Shown here piece after piece: positions 24,906 through 34,004 of a DNA stretch of 64,000 nucleotides (within the stretch, counting starts at the first letter, position 1; each line of letters opens with the position of its first letter). The stretch comes from Methylovirgula sp. (lineage in GTDB: Bacteria > Pseudomonadota > Alphaproteobacteria > Rhizobiales > Beijerinckiaceae), in assembly GCF_037200945.1 (NCBI RefSeq), contig NZ_JBBCGP010000001.1:1176501-1240500 (forward strand). The letters are read 5' to 3'. The notes under the pieces were generated by a model. It saw nothing but the letters and a program-made list of their open reading frames with translations, made no database searches and had not been told where the DNA came from. The position numbers and the translations under genes are program-made.

Positions 24906-25430
24906 TTACTCGTCGCTGTGCCCCGGCAGCAGCGAACGCAGCCGTTCGATAGTCTTGATATTGATCTTGATTCCGTGGCCCATTTCGAAATCGCCGGGCT
25001 TCATGTCCGCGGGGCATTCGCTGACCCATTTGGCATCCTGGCTCATGGCCAAGTCGCTGTGACCGAGCTTCGGCGGATCGAAATGCGTCTTGATATCGAC
25101 GTGATAGGCGGAATCGCCGGTGAAGGTGGCGACCGCAACCGAGTCAACTTTCGTGCCGCCGATCGTACAATCGCTTTCCGACGTCACGACATTGCCGACC
25201 GTCTTGGTGTCGTTCTTGCCGCAATGTTTGGAGCGGATATCGCCGCTGAATTTGTGGAAGAGCTGGTCGGTTTCGGCGTCGATGCACATTTTCATCGTGA
25301 TGTTCGGCACCGACTGATTATGGACGGCGACTTCCCAGAGCCCCGCCTTGCGCGGCGGATAATCGTCGGCAGCCGCGGCCGTCGCAAAGATCGCAGCCAG
25401 CGCCGTGGCGGTCACAAAAGCTACACGCAT
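24906..25430 (-). CDS. DUF3617 family periplasmic protein
   Basis: This is a 174-residue exported protein of the DUF3617 family. Residues 1-21 are a signal peptide (MRVAFVTATALAAIFATAAAA). The family pattern P..GLWEV near the mature start is present as PPRKAGLWEVAVHNQSVP. Three cysteines (MCIDAETDQ, KHCGKND, SDCTIGG) and a later SECPADM suggest two disulfides. The function is unknown. GGGAGG six bases upstream supports the ATG at 25430 over a longer frame from 25505. Confidence 0.8.
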   Translation of the reverse strand: MRVAFVTATALAAIFATAAAADDYPPRKAGLWEVAVHNQSVPNITMKMCIDAETDQLFHKFSGDIRSKHCGKNDTKTVGNVVTSESDCTIGGTKVDSVAVATFTGDSAYHVDIKTHFDPPKLGHSDLAMSQDAKWVSECPADMKPGDFEMGHGIKINIKTIERLRSLLPGHSDE

Positions 25431-25501
25431 CCAACCCTCCCTCTTACTCGCGCTGGCCATAGCACGCGCGGCGCCAGCAATCCACTTGCCGAAGCCGACC
25501 C

Positions 25502-25924
25502 TCAATCCGAGGGCGCGCCGCGCAGTTTTTTGATTTCGCCGCGTTTTTGCTTGGCGTCGCGACGGCGTTGTTGGGATGCGAACGTCGGCCGCGTCGCGAT
25601 TCGCCGTTTCACCCGCTCCGAGGCCTTGGCGATCAGCGCGCCGAGGCGCTCAAGGGCATCTTCGCGGTTGCGCTCCTGCGAACGAAATCTCTGCGCGGAG
25701 ATGATCAGCACGCCGTCCTGTGTGAGCCGACTGCCCGCGAGCTTTTCAAGCCTGCGCTTCACGTAATCGTCAAGCGACGGCGAATTGCGTACATCGAAGC
25801 GCAATTGCACCGCCGTCTCGACCTTGTTGACATTCTGTCCGCCCGGGCCGGACGCGCGCAGAAATGTGAACTCGAGTTCGTTTTCGTCGAGCGACAGGTT
25901 TTTGGCGATCGCAATTCTGGCCAT
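25502..25924 (-). CDS. arfB: Alternative ribosome-rescue factor ArfB (peptidyl-tRNA hydrolase)
   Basis: This is a 140-residue GGQ-domain protein. The catalytic RASGPGGQNVNKVETAV is at about residues 23-39. A basic C-terminal tail (RVKRRIATRPTFASQQRRR, then KKLRG) is the segment that enters the empty mRNA channel of stalled ribosomes in the ArfB/YaeJ family. It releases peptides from ribosomes stalled on truncated mRNA, independently of tmRNA. The length and GGQ context separate it from classical RF1/RF2. Confidence 0.92.
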   Translation of the reverse strand: MARIAIAKNLSLDENELEFTFLRASGPGGQNVNKVETAVQLRFDVRNSPSLDDYVKRRLEKLAGSRLTQDGVLIISAQRFRSQERNREDALERLGALIAKASERVKRRIATRPTFASQQRRRDAKQKRGEIKKLRGAPSD

Positions 25925-25952
25925 GTCGCTTTGAGGCGGCTCCTTGTCGGCT

Positions 25953-26972
25953 CTAGCGCAAAAGAATGCGCATGCGCTGCATGAAGATGAGAATGGCGAG
26001 CGAGGCGCCGACCAAAATCACCATCGACCAGACGAAGCCGCTGGAAATGTCGGTGAAGGGCAGGTTCTTCACGTTCATGCCGAAAATACCGGCGACGAGA
26101 CTCGCAGGCAGGAAGAACGTCGTGATGATCGTCAGCAGATAGAGACTGCGGTTGGTGTCCTCGGCGATCTTGAGCGCGACTTCCTCCTGCAGCATATGCG
26201 CGCGCTCGCGCATGGCGATGATATCGCGATCGAGATTTTCGAGCCGTTGCATCAGAATGCTTGTCTTCAGCCGCAGTTCGGGCGGCGGCGCAGTGTCGAG
26301 TCTATGGCCAACGCGTTCGAACAAGGCGAGCAGGCCTTGCATCTGCCGATGCAAATGCACTGCGCCTTTGCGCACTTTCGCGAGCTTGGCCCGCTGATCG
26401 GTGGCGGCACGCTGCCAAAGCTCGTCTTCGATGTCGTCCATGTCTTCATCGAGCTGATCGGAATATTTGTCGATCGAATCGGCGACGTGGTTAACGATCA
26501 GTTCGAACAGAGACGAGACGCGATGCAGCTTGTGACCTCTGTCAAGTGCCTGGCGCGCAGTTTCGGCCGCGTTCATCGCGCGCCGCCGCGCGCTCACCAG
26601 CAGCTTGTCCGTCATCGCGAAATGCAGATAACCGAAATGATTCGTGGCGCCGTCGAGATCGGCGATCAAATCGGCGAAAATTCCGTAGACGCAGGTGTCT
26701 TCGACATGCAGTTGCTGCGCGCCGTCGGGCGCGGTGAGCGCAACCGCGGCTTCCGGCGGCAAATCCTCGAACCGCGGCAGGAGTTCGCAGGCGCGCGCAT
26801 CGGCGAGGTTGAAATGCAGCCAGAGCCAGCCATCGTCATTTATATCGATCGGCTTATCGACCGGCAGCGATTGCGGCGTCCCGTCGGCATGCATACGAAA
26901 AGCCCAGACGAGTCCGGGCATGGTCTGCGCGCCTAACGCGCGTGGAAACGAAGTGGCGGGCGTATCGTCCAT
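25953..26972 (-). CDS. CorA/ZntB-like divalent cation transporter
   Basis: This is a protein of about 339 residues of the CorA metal ion transporter family. A long cytosolic helical domain is followed by two C-terminal membrane helices. The signature GMN is in AGIFGMNVKNLPFTDISSGF near residues 294-313. The absence of acidic residues right after GMN and the overall sequence suit ZntB-type zinc transporters better than CorA magnesium channels. I chose the ATG at 26972; a GTG at 27026 would add 18 residues. It is 28 bases from arfB on the same strand and may share its transcript. Confidence 0.85.
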   Translation of the reverse strand: MDDTPATSFPRALGAQTMPGLVWAFRMHADGTPQSLPVDKPIDINDDGWLWLHFNLADARACELLPRFEDLPPEAAVALTAPDGAQQLHVEDTCVYGIFADLIADLDGATNHFGYLHFAMTDKLLVSARRRAMNAAETARQALDRGHKLHRVSSLFELIVNHVADSIDKYSDQLDEDMDDIEDELWQRAATDQRAKLAKVRKGAVHLHRQMQGLLALFERVGHRLDTAPPPELRLKTSILMQRLENLDRDIIAMRERAHMLQEEVALKIAEDTNRSLYLLTIITTFFLPASLVAGIFGMNVKNLPFTDISSGFVWSMVILVGASLAILIFMQRMRILLR

Positions 26973-27078
26973 CGGGAAGACCCAATCGTTGTTGCAAATT
27001 CCGGCCGCCAGCGACCGGAGCCGCACGTTAACCGCGTTATTTTAAGAGCACTTAACATATTTCGCACAATTTGAGGCA

Positions 27079-28101
27079 ATGTGCCGTCGCCTCCTGCCTT
27101 TCGCCGCTGTGGCGGCGCTTTTCCTCGAACTCGCTGGCTGCTCGAATTATCAAGCACAGCGGCCGGCTTGGCGCGCCGAGGCGGAGAACGCCTGCCTCGC
27201 GGAAAACCTTGTTCAGCCATCGGCCTATGTCCGCCCGATTGAGGCGATCGACGGGCCAGGCATCTGTGGCCTGACGCATCCGTTCAAAGTGGCAGCCCTG
27301 CTTGACGGCAATGTGATGCTCGACGGCGATTATATTCTCGATTGCCCGATGATCGCGGCGCTGAACGCCTGGGTCAGGGATGTGGTCGAGCCCGCCGCCC
27401 AGACGCGTTACAACGAGCGCGTCGTCGAGATCGAGACTTTCGGCACCTATAGCTGTCGCGGCATCAACGGCGAATGGGGTGGGCGTCTATCCGAACATGC
27501 TTTCGGCAATGCGATCGACGTGCGCGGCTTCCGGCTGCAGGACGGTCGCAATATTTTGATCGTGCATGATTGGACGATGGGCGATCCACAAGCCCAAGCT
27601 TTCCTGCGCGATGTCGACAACGGCGCCTGCGGCGATTTCACCACCGTCCTTGGGCCGGGCTACAACTTCCTGCATTACAATCACTTCCATCTCGATCTCG
27701 CGATGCGCGGCAATATGTCGACCGGACCGCGCCGCGTTTGCAAACCGCATCCCGATGTCTGGCCGCAGACGCACGCACCGGACGGCCTGCCCGAGCCGCC
27801 CCCGGTTGACGAAGAGATGGACGTCTCGCAAGCAGGCAGTGGCGCCGACCAGCCGGTCGCATTGCATACGGGGCCGGGCTCGCTCGATGCCGCCTTGCCG
27901 CAGTCTGACTATACGCCTCCGCCGGCACCCTATTCGCCGCCGCATTCTTATTCCCGCTCCTATCAGGCGCTGTCGTCGGACAGCCTGCCGCCCGAACCGG
28001 TCGCGCCATCCCAGAATGCCGCGCCCCAGAGAGGCTCCATGCGGGCCGATGGCGCGTTTGTGCCGGAGGGCCGGCCCGCCGATTGGGACATGCAGCAATA
28101 A
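27079..28101 (+). CDS. Extensin-like C-terminal domain lipoprotein
   Basis: This is a 340-residue protein. The N-terminus is a lipoprotein signal (AALFLELAGC, lipobox Cys near residue 21). Residues about 35-230 match the bacterial extensin_like_C domain, with GDYILDCPMIAALNAWV, FGTYSCRGINGEWGGRLSEH and HAFGNAIDVRGF. The conserved His and Asp (HAFGNAID, HYNHFHLD) resemble metal-dependent D,D-peptidases of the VanY/MepA kind, so a cell-wall role is likely. A Pro-rich low-complexity tail follows (about 245-340). Confidence 0.82.
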   Translation: MCRRLLPFAAVAALFLELAGCSNYQAQRPAWRAEAENACLAENLVQPSAYVRPIEAIDGPGICGLTHPFKVAALLDGNVMLDGDYILDCPMIAALNAWVRDVVEPAAQTRYNERVVEIETFGTYSCRGINGEWGGRLSEHAFGNAIDVRGFRLQDGRNILIVHDWTMGDPQAQAFLRDVDNGACGDFTTVLGPGYNFLHYNHFHLDLAMRGNMSTGPRRVCKPHPDVWPQTHAPDGLPEPPPVDEEMDVSQAGSGADQPVALHTGPGSLDAALPQSDYTPPPAPYSPPHSYSRSYQALSSDSLPPEPVAPSQNAAPQRGSMRADGAFVPEGRPADWDMQQ

Positions 28102-28139
28102 TCCATCTTCCTGCATTCGCCTTGTCCGACTTGCATCCA

Positions 28140-28162
28140 GATATGTTATATTGTTACATATT
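28140..28162. promoter_or_regulatory. Zur box candidate upstream of cobW-type gene
   Basis: The 23-base site starts GATATGTTATATTG (28140-28153) and ends TTACATATT (28154-28162). By eye it matches 18 of 22 specified positions of the classical Zur consensus (GAAATGTTATA-N-TATAACATTTC). It is an imperfect palindrome. It lies 66 bases upstream of the G3E GTPase at 28228, whose relatives are zinc-starvation genes. Confidence 0.7.
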
Positions 28163-28227
28163 TTCATCGCCCGAAAACGGAGCGGCAGGCCGCGCGCTCG
28201 CGCGGCGAACATGATCAATGGTGATGG

Positions 28228-29448
28228 ATGACGACGGCGATCGACGACAGACTTCCCGTAACCGTGCTTTCCGGTTTCCTCGGTGCCGGCAAGACGACGC
28301 TTCTCAATCACGTACTCAACAATCGGACCGGCCGTCGCGTCGCGGTCATCGTCAATGATATGAGCGAAGTGAATATCGACGCCGATCTCGTGCGTGAGGG
28401 CGGCGCCAATCTCTCGCGCACCGACGAGAAGCTCGTGGAGATGACGAATGGCTGCATCTGCTGCACGCTGCGCGATGATCTTCTCGCCGAAGTGCGGCGT
28501 TTGGCCGAAGACAAGCAATTCGATTATTTGCTGATTGAATCGACCGGCATTTCCGAACCGTTGCCGGTCGCTGCAACCTTCGACTTCCGCGACGAAGACG
28601 GCCGAAGCCTCAGCGATCTCGCCCGCCTCGACACGATGGTCACGGTCGTCGATGCAGTGAACCTTCTCAAGGATTATGCGTCGGCCGATTTCCTCAAGGA
28701 TCGTGGCGAGTCGCTTGGCGAGGAGGACGAGCGGGCTTTGGTCGATCTTCTGGTCGATCAGATCGAATTTGCCGATGTCGTTATCCTGAACAAGACCGAT
28801 GTCGCGACGCCCGAAGACCTCGATGCGGCGCGCAAGATCGTGCGGGCGCTCAATCCCGACGCGGATTTGATCGAAGCGACGATGGCCAAAGTCGATCTTA
28901 GCCGCGTGCTCGATACGCGCCGTTTCAATTACGAGAAAGCGCAGCAGCATCCGCTTTGGTACAAAGAACTTTACGGCTTCGCCGATCACAAGCCGGAGAC
29001 GTTGGAATATGGAATCGGCAGCTTCGTCTATCGTGCGCGGCGCCCGTTTCACCCGGCAAAATTCCACAAATTCATCAATTCAAGCTGGCCGGGCGTCATC
29101 CGCGCCAAAGGACATTTCTGGCTCGCGACACGGCCGGACTGGTGCGGCGAACTCAGCCAGGCGGGCGCTCTCGTGCGCAATGAGGCGATGGGCTTCTGGT
29201 GGGCGGCTGTGCCGAAGACCCGCTGGCCGGATCATCCCGAATGGCGCGAATCCGTCGCGAAGAATTGGGACAAGGTTTATGGCGACCGCCGGCAAGAGAT
29301 CGTGTTCATCGGCGCGAGCATGAACGAGGCCGCGATCCGCAAGGCGCTTGATGCCTGCCTCGTTGGCGACGGCAACGCTAAAGAGATGCCGTTAGCAGCG
29401 TGGAAACGGCTCCCCGACCCATTTCCGGCGTGGAAGACGGCTGGGTGA
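28228..29448 (+). CDS. CobW/ZigA-type G3E GTPase zinc metallochaperone
   Basis: This is a 406-residue COG0523 protein. Walker A SGFLGAGKTTLLNH is at about residues 15-28. The metal motif GCICCTLR, the CxCC hallmark, lies near residues 75-82. The G3E box ESTGISEP follows near 103-110, and NKTD is the guanine-specificity motif near 188-191. The C-terminal CobW_C domain has WPGVIRAKGHFWLATR and FWWAAVP. The family delivers zinc to client enzymes during zinc limitation. The Zur-box-like palindrome upstream supports zinc repression. Confidence 0.9.
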   Translation: MTTAIDDRLPVTVLSGFLGAGKTTLLNHVLNNRTGRRVAVIVNDMSEVNIDADLVREGGANLSRTDEKLVEMTNGCICCTLRDDLLAEVRRLAEDKQFDYLLIESTGISEPLPVAATFDFRDEDGRSLSDLARLDTMVTVVDAVNLLKDYASADFLKDRGESLGEEDERALVDLLVDQIEFADVVILNKTDVATPEDLDAARKIVRALNPDADLIEATMAKVDLSRVLDTRRFNYEKAQQHPLWYKELYGFADHKPETLEYGIGSFVYRARRPFHPAKFHKFINSSWPGVIRAKGHFWLATRPDWCGELSQAGALVRNEAMGFWWAAVPKTRWPDHPEWRESVAKNWDKVYGDRRQEIVFIGASMNEAAIRKALDACLVGDGNAKEMPLAAWKRLPDPFPAWKTAG

Positions 29449-29550
29449 TAGGCCGTTCACATTCTACGGCGGTGCGACGTTGCGCTCTTCCCGTTATGCC
29501 GGCCGCCGCGTTAAAGGACGCCTCCATCGCAATTCCAGAAGGCGTCTTCC

Positions 29551-30114
29551 ATGTTGCAAAAAATCGGGCGTGGCGTGACGGGTCGCTATAACGCATCCGC
29601 GCAGCTTCTCCATTGGCTGACGGCGCTTGTCATCTTCACGACGATTCCGCTTGGCTGGATCATCGCGCATATGGGTCGGGAGGCGCCGAACCATCATGTG
29701 TTTATTTTCTTCCACAAATCCTTCGGAATGCTGGCGCTTGCACTGATCATAGCGCGGCTCGTCTGGCGCGGCATGCGCAAGCCCCCGCCGCTACCGGATT
29801 GGACCGCCAAATGGGAGATCGGCCTCGCGCACGCGACGCACGTTTTTCTCTATCTGATTTTCATCGTCATGCCGGTGACCGGCTATATCGCCTCAAGTGC
29901 AAGCGGACACGCGGTCTCGTTCTTTGGGCTGCCGCTGCCGCTGTTGCCGGAAGACAAAAGCCTAGCGAAGACAGCGAACGACATTCATCTTGCCGGCCAA
30001 TATCTCGTCTATTTCTTTTTGTTCGCGCATCTTGTCGGGATCGTCTGGCATGTCGCCTTCCGTAAGGATGGGTATCTCGCGCGGATGCTGCCCGATCAGA
30101 TCAACGCTCAATAG
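29551..30114 (+). CDS. Cytochrome b561
   Basis: This is a 187-residue four-helix membrane protein of the bacterial cytochrome b561 family. It carries heme-ligand histidines in SAQLLHWLTALVIF near residue 21, IFFHKSFGML near 55, and NDIHLAGQYLVYFF and FLFAHLVGIVWH in the later helices. It probably transfers electrons from quinol to a periplasmic acceptor or superoxide, as described for CybB. It is monocistronic. The end overlaps by 14 bases with the convergent small secreted protein gene. Confidence 0.88.
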   Translation: MLQKIGRGVTGRYNASAQLLHWLTALVIFTTIPLGWIIAHMGREAPNHHVFIFFHKSFGMLALALIIARLVWRGMRKPPPLPDWTAKWEIGLAHATHVFLYLIFIVMPVTGYIASSASGHAVSFFGLPLPLLPEDKSLAKTANDIHLAGQYLVYFFLFAHLVGIVWHVAFRKDGYLARMLPDQINAQ

Positions 30115-30418
30115 AGCAGGAACTCGCGCCGCCGCACCAATCCTGCCGGCGGTAGGGATGCGGCGCGATTTGCTGATGCTGGCTGCCTGTAATTGGCCGT
30201 GGATCGTCGAGTGCGTCGGGTCCTTTGGCCTGCGGCGCGGGTTCGGGCACGAGTTCCTGATGCGTGCCGTCACCTGATCCAGACGGCTGCGATTCCTGCG
30301 CATTGCCGCCGAGCTGGCCGGGATAGGGCGCGGGCATCAATTGCTGCGCGGCGAAGGTCGGCCAAGCGAAGATTTGCGAGGCGAACAGGATCGCGGTCAG
30401 CGCGAATGTTCTGATCAT
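30101..30418 (-). CDS. Small secreted proline-rich protein, unknown function
   Basis: This is a 105-residue protein with signal peptide MIRTFALTAILFASQIF and cleavage near AWPTFAA-QQ. The mature part is rich in Pro, Gln and Gly (APYPGQLGGNAQESQPSGSG) and looks disordered; it ends QDWCGGASSCSIER. GAGGAG eight bases upstream supports the ATG at 30418 over a longer frame from 30502. No family is recognised. It lies between cytochrome b561 and a retropepsin-like gene. Confidence 0.6.
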   Translation of the reverse strand: MIRTFALTAILFASQIFAWPTFAAQQLMPAPYPGQLGGNAQESQPSGSGDGTHQELVPEPAPQAKGPDALDDPRPITGSQHQQIAPHPYRRQDWCGGASSCSIER

Positions 30419-30455
30419 GATCGCGCTCCTCATCGAGAGCGGTGAAGTGCATGCT

Positions 30456-31382
30456 TCAGTTTTTCTTGAGCCAGACCATCTGCCCATTGGGATCGAAGAC
30501 AATGGACTGGAATAGGTTCATGAAAGAACTGCCAAGTTGCGCCGCCGGCGTCGCCCGGTTGGCGATGCCGCCGCACATGTTGACCGGCTTGACGATGAGA
30601 TAATATTTGCGCGTCCCGGTAACAGGTATGCCGGCCTCATCGGTGATCACAAGCGATTGAGCGCTGGAATAGATCGGGCGGCTCTCGAACCCGGCGCAGG
30701 TCTTGACCGTCACAAAGCCTTCGGGCGTCAGCGCCACGCCGCTTGCCAGCAATTCGTTGTAAAACGGCTCGTTGATGTCGAGCGAAGTGGGATAGAGATC
30801 GTCGTCATAACCTGTGTCGATCTGCGCCCAGGTCTTCGTGTCGCCAAGCTGGATGAAGACGACCGGCACATTGGGTCGGTCCCTCGCAACGCGCGTGCGA
30901 TCGGGTGCGAAGAAGCCGCGCTGATCGATCGGTGCGAAACCGGCGGCTTTCAAACCCGATGCGGCGCAGGGCTTGGTTGAAATCGCCGCTGTGTGTGCAT
31001 CGAGCGCCAATGTGAAACGCCCGAGAAGATCGGTGCCGATGATCGCATCCGTATCCGGATCGGTATGGCGCGTCAGAAACTCGCCTTCGCCCTCAAGCGG
31101 CAGGGAGGTTTCCATTTTTACGATACGACCCACCTCCGCCGGCGCCCTGGCGCGCAGTGAGCTTTTCGTAGCGCCATAATCGAGCATGGCGCGGGCCGGG
31201 GTGCCGCCGATCTCGATGTCGATATGCGGCGTGCCGCCGCTATAGCTCAGCGTATAGAGGCTGCCGCCGCACAGCGCCGCCGCGGTTTGGGGTTTTGAGC
31301 GAAAGTGAAACATGGCCGCGACCAACGCGACCGCGAGCAAAATGGTTGCGGGAATTATTTTGCGGCGTACGCCCGCCGTCAT
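30456..31382 (-). CDS. Membrane-anchored retropepsin-like aspartyl protease-type protein
   Basis: This is a 308-residue protein. An N-terminal hydrophobic segment (IIPATILLAVALVAAMFHF) anchors it to the membrane. Two retropepsin-like repeats follow: ARAMLDYGATKSSLRA near residues 60-75 and TWAQIDTGYDDDLYP near 186-200. The second has the canonical Asp-Thr-Gly; the first has Asp-Tyr-Gly, so catalysis may be lost or altered. VFDPNGQMVWLKKN ends the protein. The ATG at 31382 lies inside the REP-like element at 31377-31464; longer frames simply read through that element. Confidence 0.65.
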   Translation of the reverse strand: MTAGVRRKIIPATILLAVALVAAMFHFRSKPQTAAALCGGSLYTLSYSGGTPHIDIEIGGTPARAMLDYGATKSSLRARAPAEVGRIVKMETSLPLEGEGEFLTRHTDPDTDAIIGTDLLGRFTLALDAHTAAISTKPCAASGLKAAGFAPIDQRGFFAPDRTRVARDRPNVPVVFIQLGDTKTWAQIDTGYDDDLYPTSLDINEPFYNELLASGVALTPEGFVTVKTCAGFESRPIYSSAQSLVITDEAGIPVTGTRKYYLIVKPVNMCGGIANRATPAAQLGSSFMNLFQSIVFDPNGQMVWLKKN

Positions 31383-31464
31383 TGCGAGGCGTGCGGGCGC
31401 CGAAGCAATCCAGAGGCAACACCAGAATTGAATTCTGGATTGCTTCGCTTTGCTCGCAATGACG
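31377..31464. repeat. REP-like nested palindromic element, intact copy
   Basis: This 88-base element has three nested inverted repeats: outer cgtcattgcgag / ctcgcaatgacg (31377-31388, 31453-31464), middle cgaagcaatccag / ctggattgcttcg (31401-31413, 31435-31447), and inner ccagaatt / aattctgg (31422-31438). The outer and middle sequences are those of a dispersed intergenic repeat frequent in alphaproteobacterial genomes. It lies between uvrB and the retropepsin-like gene and supplies that gene's presumed start codon. Confidence 0.85.
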
Positions 31465-31473
31465 TACCCAAAG

Positions 31474-33963
31474 CTATCCCTGCTTCTTGCCCTTCCACGC
31501 GCGCGTTCCGCCGCGTCCGGCAGAGCTGCGCGGCTTGGCTTCGCCGCCACCGAAATTATGCGGTCCCATTTCGGAATCGGTCGGCTTGTGCGGCCGGTTC
31601 GCCGGCATGTTCGCAGCGTCGCCAAACGGGCGTGGCCCGCGATAGCCGCCGGCCTCGCGCTCGACATCGGATTGCGTTGCCAGCGGATCGTCGGAAATCG
31701 CAAGTTCGACCGATTGCAGCCGCTTGATCTCGTCGCGTAGCCGCGCCGCTTTCTCGAAGTTCAAATCGGCGGCCGCATCGCGCATCTCGCGTTCGAGATC
31801 GGCCATCGTGGCCTTGAAATTATGGCCGATGAGATTGCCGGCCTGCGCCAGTCCTGCATCGACAGTCACATGATCGCGCTCGGCGACAGAGCCAAGAATG
31901 TCCTGAATGCCGCGTTTGATCGATTCAGGCGTGATGTTGTGCTCGACGTTGAACTGTTCCTGTTTCTCGCGACGGCGGCTCGTCTCGGCCATCGCCCGCT
32001 GCATCGAGCCGGTGATCTGATCGGCATAAAGGATCACGCGGCCATCGACATTGCGCGCGGCGCGGCCGATCGTTTGCACCAGCGAGGTTTCGCTGCGCAG
32101 AAAACCTTCCTTGTCGGCGTCGAGAATGGCGACGAGAGCACATTCGGGAATGTCGAGACCCTCGCGCAGAAGGTTGATGCCGACGAGCGCGTCAAAGGCG
32201 CCGATGCGAAGATCGCGGATGATCTCGATTCGCTCGAGCGTATCGATGTCGGAGTGCATATAGCGCACGCGCACGCCGTGCTCATGCAGATATTCGGTCA
32301 AATCTTCCGCCATGCGTTTGGTCAGCACGGTAATCAGCGAGCGATAGCCTTGCCGCGAAACCTCGCGGACTTCGCCAAGAAGATCGTCCACCTGCGCGCG
32401 CGCGGGGCGGATTTCGACCGGCGGATCGATGAGGCCGGTCGGACGGATCACCTGTTCGACGAACACGCCGCCGGCGCGTTCCATTTCCCATTTGCTTGGC
32501 GTCGCCGAGACGTGGATGGATTGCGGCCGCATCGCGTCCCATTCCTCGAAACGCAGGGGCCGGTTATCCATGCACGACGGCAAACGAAAGCCATATTCCG
32601 CCAGCGTCGCCTTGCGGCGGAAGTCGCCGCGATACATGCCGCCGATCTGCGGCACGGTGACGTGTGACTCATCGGTGAAGACGAGCGCATTGTCCGGCAG
32701 ATATTCGAACAGCGTCGGCGGCGGCTCGCCGGGTTGGCGGCCAGTCAGATAGCGCGAATAATTCTCGATGCCGGCGCAGGAGCCGGTCGCCTCCATCATT
32801 TCCAGATCGAAGATCGTGCGCTGTTCGAGCCGTTGCGCCTCCAGCAAGCGGCCCGTGGCATAAAGCTCGGCGAGGCGCTGCTTCAATTCTTCCTTGATGC
32901 CCTTGATCGATTGAATCAGCGTTGGGCGCGGCGTGACGTAATGCGAATTCGCGTAGATCTTGATGAATTCGAGATCCTGCGTCTTGTGCCCGGTCAGAGG
33001 ATCGAATTCGACGATCGATTCGATCTCGTCGCCAAAGAAACCGACGCGCCAAGCGCGGTCTTCATAATGCGCCGGAAACAATTCGATCGTATCGCCGCGC
33101 ACGCGGAAGACGCCGCGGTAGAAATCGCCGCCCGAGCGCTTGTATTGGAGCGCGACGAGATCGGCGATCAATTGCCGCTGGTCGATGCGTTCGCCGACCT
33201 TCACCGTGAAGGTCATCGCCGTATAGGTTTCGACCGAACCGATGCCGTAAATGCAGGAGACGGAGGCGACGATGATCACGTCGTCGCGTTCGAGCAGCGC
33301 GCGCGTCGCCGCGTGACGCATCCGATCGATCTGCTCGTTGATCGAGGATTCTTTCTCGATATATGTGTCCGAACGCGGCACATAGGCTTCCGGCTGGTAA
33401 TAGTCGTAATAGGAGACGAAATATTCGACCGCATTCTCGGGGAAGAAGCTCTTGAACTCGCCGTAAAGCTGCGCCGCCAGCGTCTTGTTCGGCGCCAGGA
33501 TCAATGCCGGGCGCTGCGTGCGGGCGATCACCTGCGCCATCGTAAAGGTCTTGCCGGAGCCGGTGACGCCGAGCAGCACCTGATCGCGCTCGGCACTGTT
33601 GACGCCGGCGACAAGCTCCTCGATCGCGACGGGTTGGTCGCCCTTCGGCTCATATTCCGAGACGAGCTTGAACTCGACGCCGCCTTCCGACTTCTCCGGC
33701 CGCTGCGGCCGGTGCGGCATCCACGGCGCCTTGTCGCGCAGATTGGGATCGCCGCGTTCGAGCAGATCTTTCAGTGACGCCGCTGTAGCCTCGACCCCGC
33801 TTGTTCCGAGCGCAGCGAGGTAAGTCGCCGGCGCCTCGGCAAAGCCGGTCGGCGGCGTGCTGGTCAGCGCCGGGTTCAGCAGCGATGCCAGATGGTCGCC
33901 GAGCGGCTTCAATTCGGGCTTTCCGGCCTTGCTGCGGCTGGCTTTGCGGGGTGGTTTGGGCAT
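31474..33963 (-). CDS. uvrB: Excinuclease ABC subunit B
   Basis: This is an 829-residue UvrB, the damage-verifying helicase-like subunit of nucleotide excision repair. An N-terminal extension of about 95 residues rich in Lys and Pro precedes the conserved core, as in Rhizobiales UvrB. Walker A GVTGSGKTFT is near residues 133-142 and the beta-hairpin region is YYDYYQPEAYVPRSDTYIEK. The DEAD-like box is TDESHVT. Helicase motif VI is QTIGRAARNVDG. The C-terminal UVR motif covers ATMADLEREMRDAAADLNFE. I took the ATG at 33963; a GTG at 33984 is possible. Confidence 0.95.
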   Translation of the reverse strand: MPKPPRKASRSKAGKPELKPLGDHLASLLNPALTSTPPTGFAEAPATYLAALGTSGVEATAASLKDLLERGDPNLRDKAPWMPHRPQRPEKSEGGVEFKLVSEYEPKGDQPVAIEELVAGVNSAERDQVLLGVTGSGKTFTMAQVIARTQRPALILAPNKTLAAQLYGEFKSFFPENAVEYFVSYYDYYQPEAYVPRSDTYIEKESSINEQIDRMRHAATRALLERDDVIIVASVSCIYGIGSVETYTAMTFTVKVGERIDQRQLIADLVALQYKRSGGDFYRGVFRVRGDTIELFPAHYEDRAWRVGFFGDEIESIVEFDPLTGHKTQDLEFIKIYANSHYVTPRPTLIQSIKGIKEELKQRLAELYATGRLLEAQRLEQRTIFDLEMMEATGSCAGIENYSRYLTGRQPGEPPPTLFEYLPDNALVFTDESHVTVPQIGGMYRGDFRRKATLAEYGFRLPSCMDNRPLRFEEWDAMRPQSIHVSATPSKWEMERAGGVFVEQVIRPTGLIDPPVEIRPARAQVDDLLGEVREVSRQGYRSLITVLTKRMAEDLTEYLHEHGVRVRYMHSDIDTLERIEIIRDLRIGAFDALVGINLLREGLDIPECALVAILDADKEGFLRSETSLVQTIGRAARNVDGRVILYADQITGSMQRAMAETSRRREKQEQFNVEHNITPESIKRGIQDILGSVAERDHVTVDAGLAQAGNLIGHNFKATMADLEREMRDAAADLNFEKAARLRDEIKRLQSVELAISDDPLATQSDVEREAGGYRGPRPFGDAANMPANRPHKPTDSEMGPHNFGGGEAKPRSSAGRGGTRAWKGKKQG

Positions 33964-34004
33964 AGGCCCAATATGGGTGCGCACCGCCCGAGTGTGAAGC
34001 GGAA

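Noticed and set aside
27487..29067. A 526-codon minus-strand frame across the extensin-like and CobW genes
   Set aside because: It overlaps two well-supported plus-strand genes and shows no domains.
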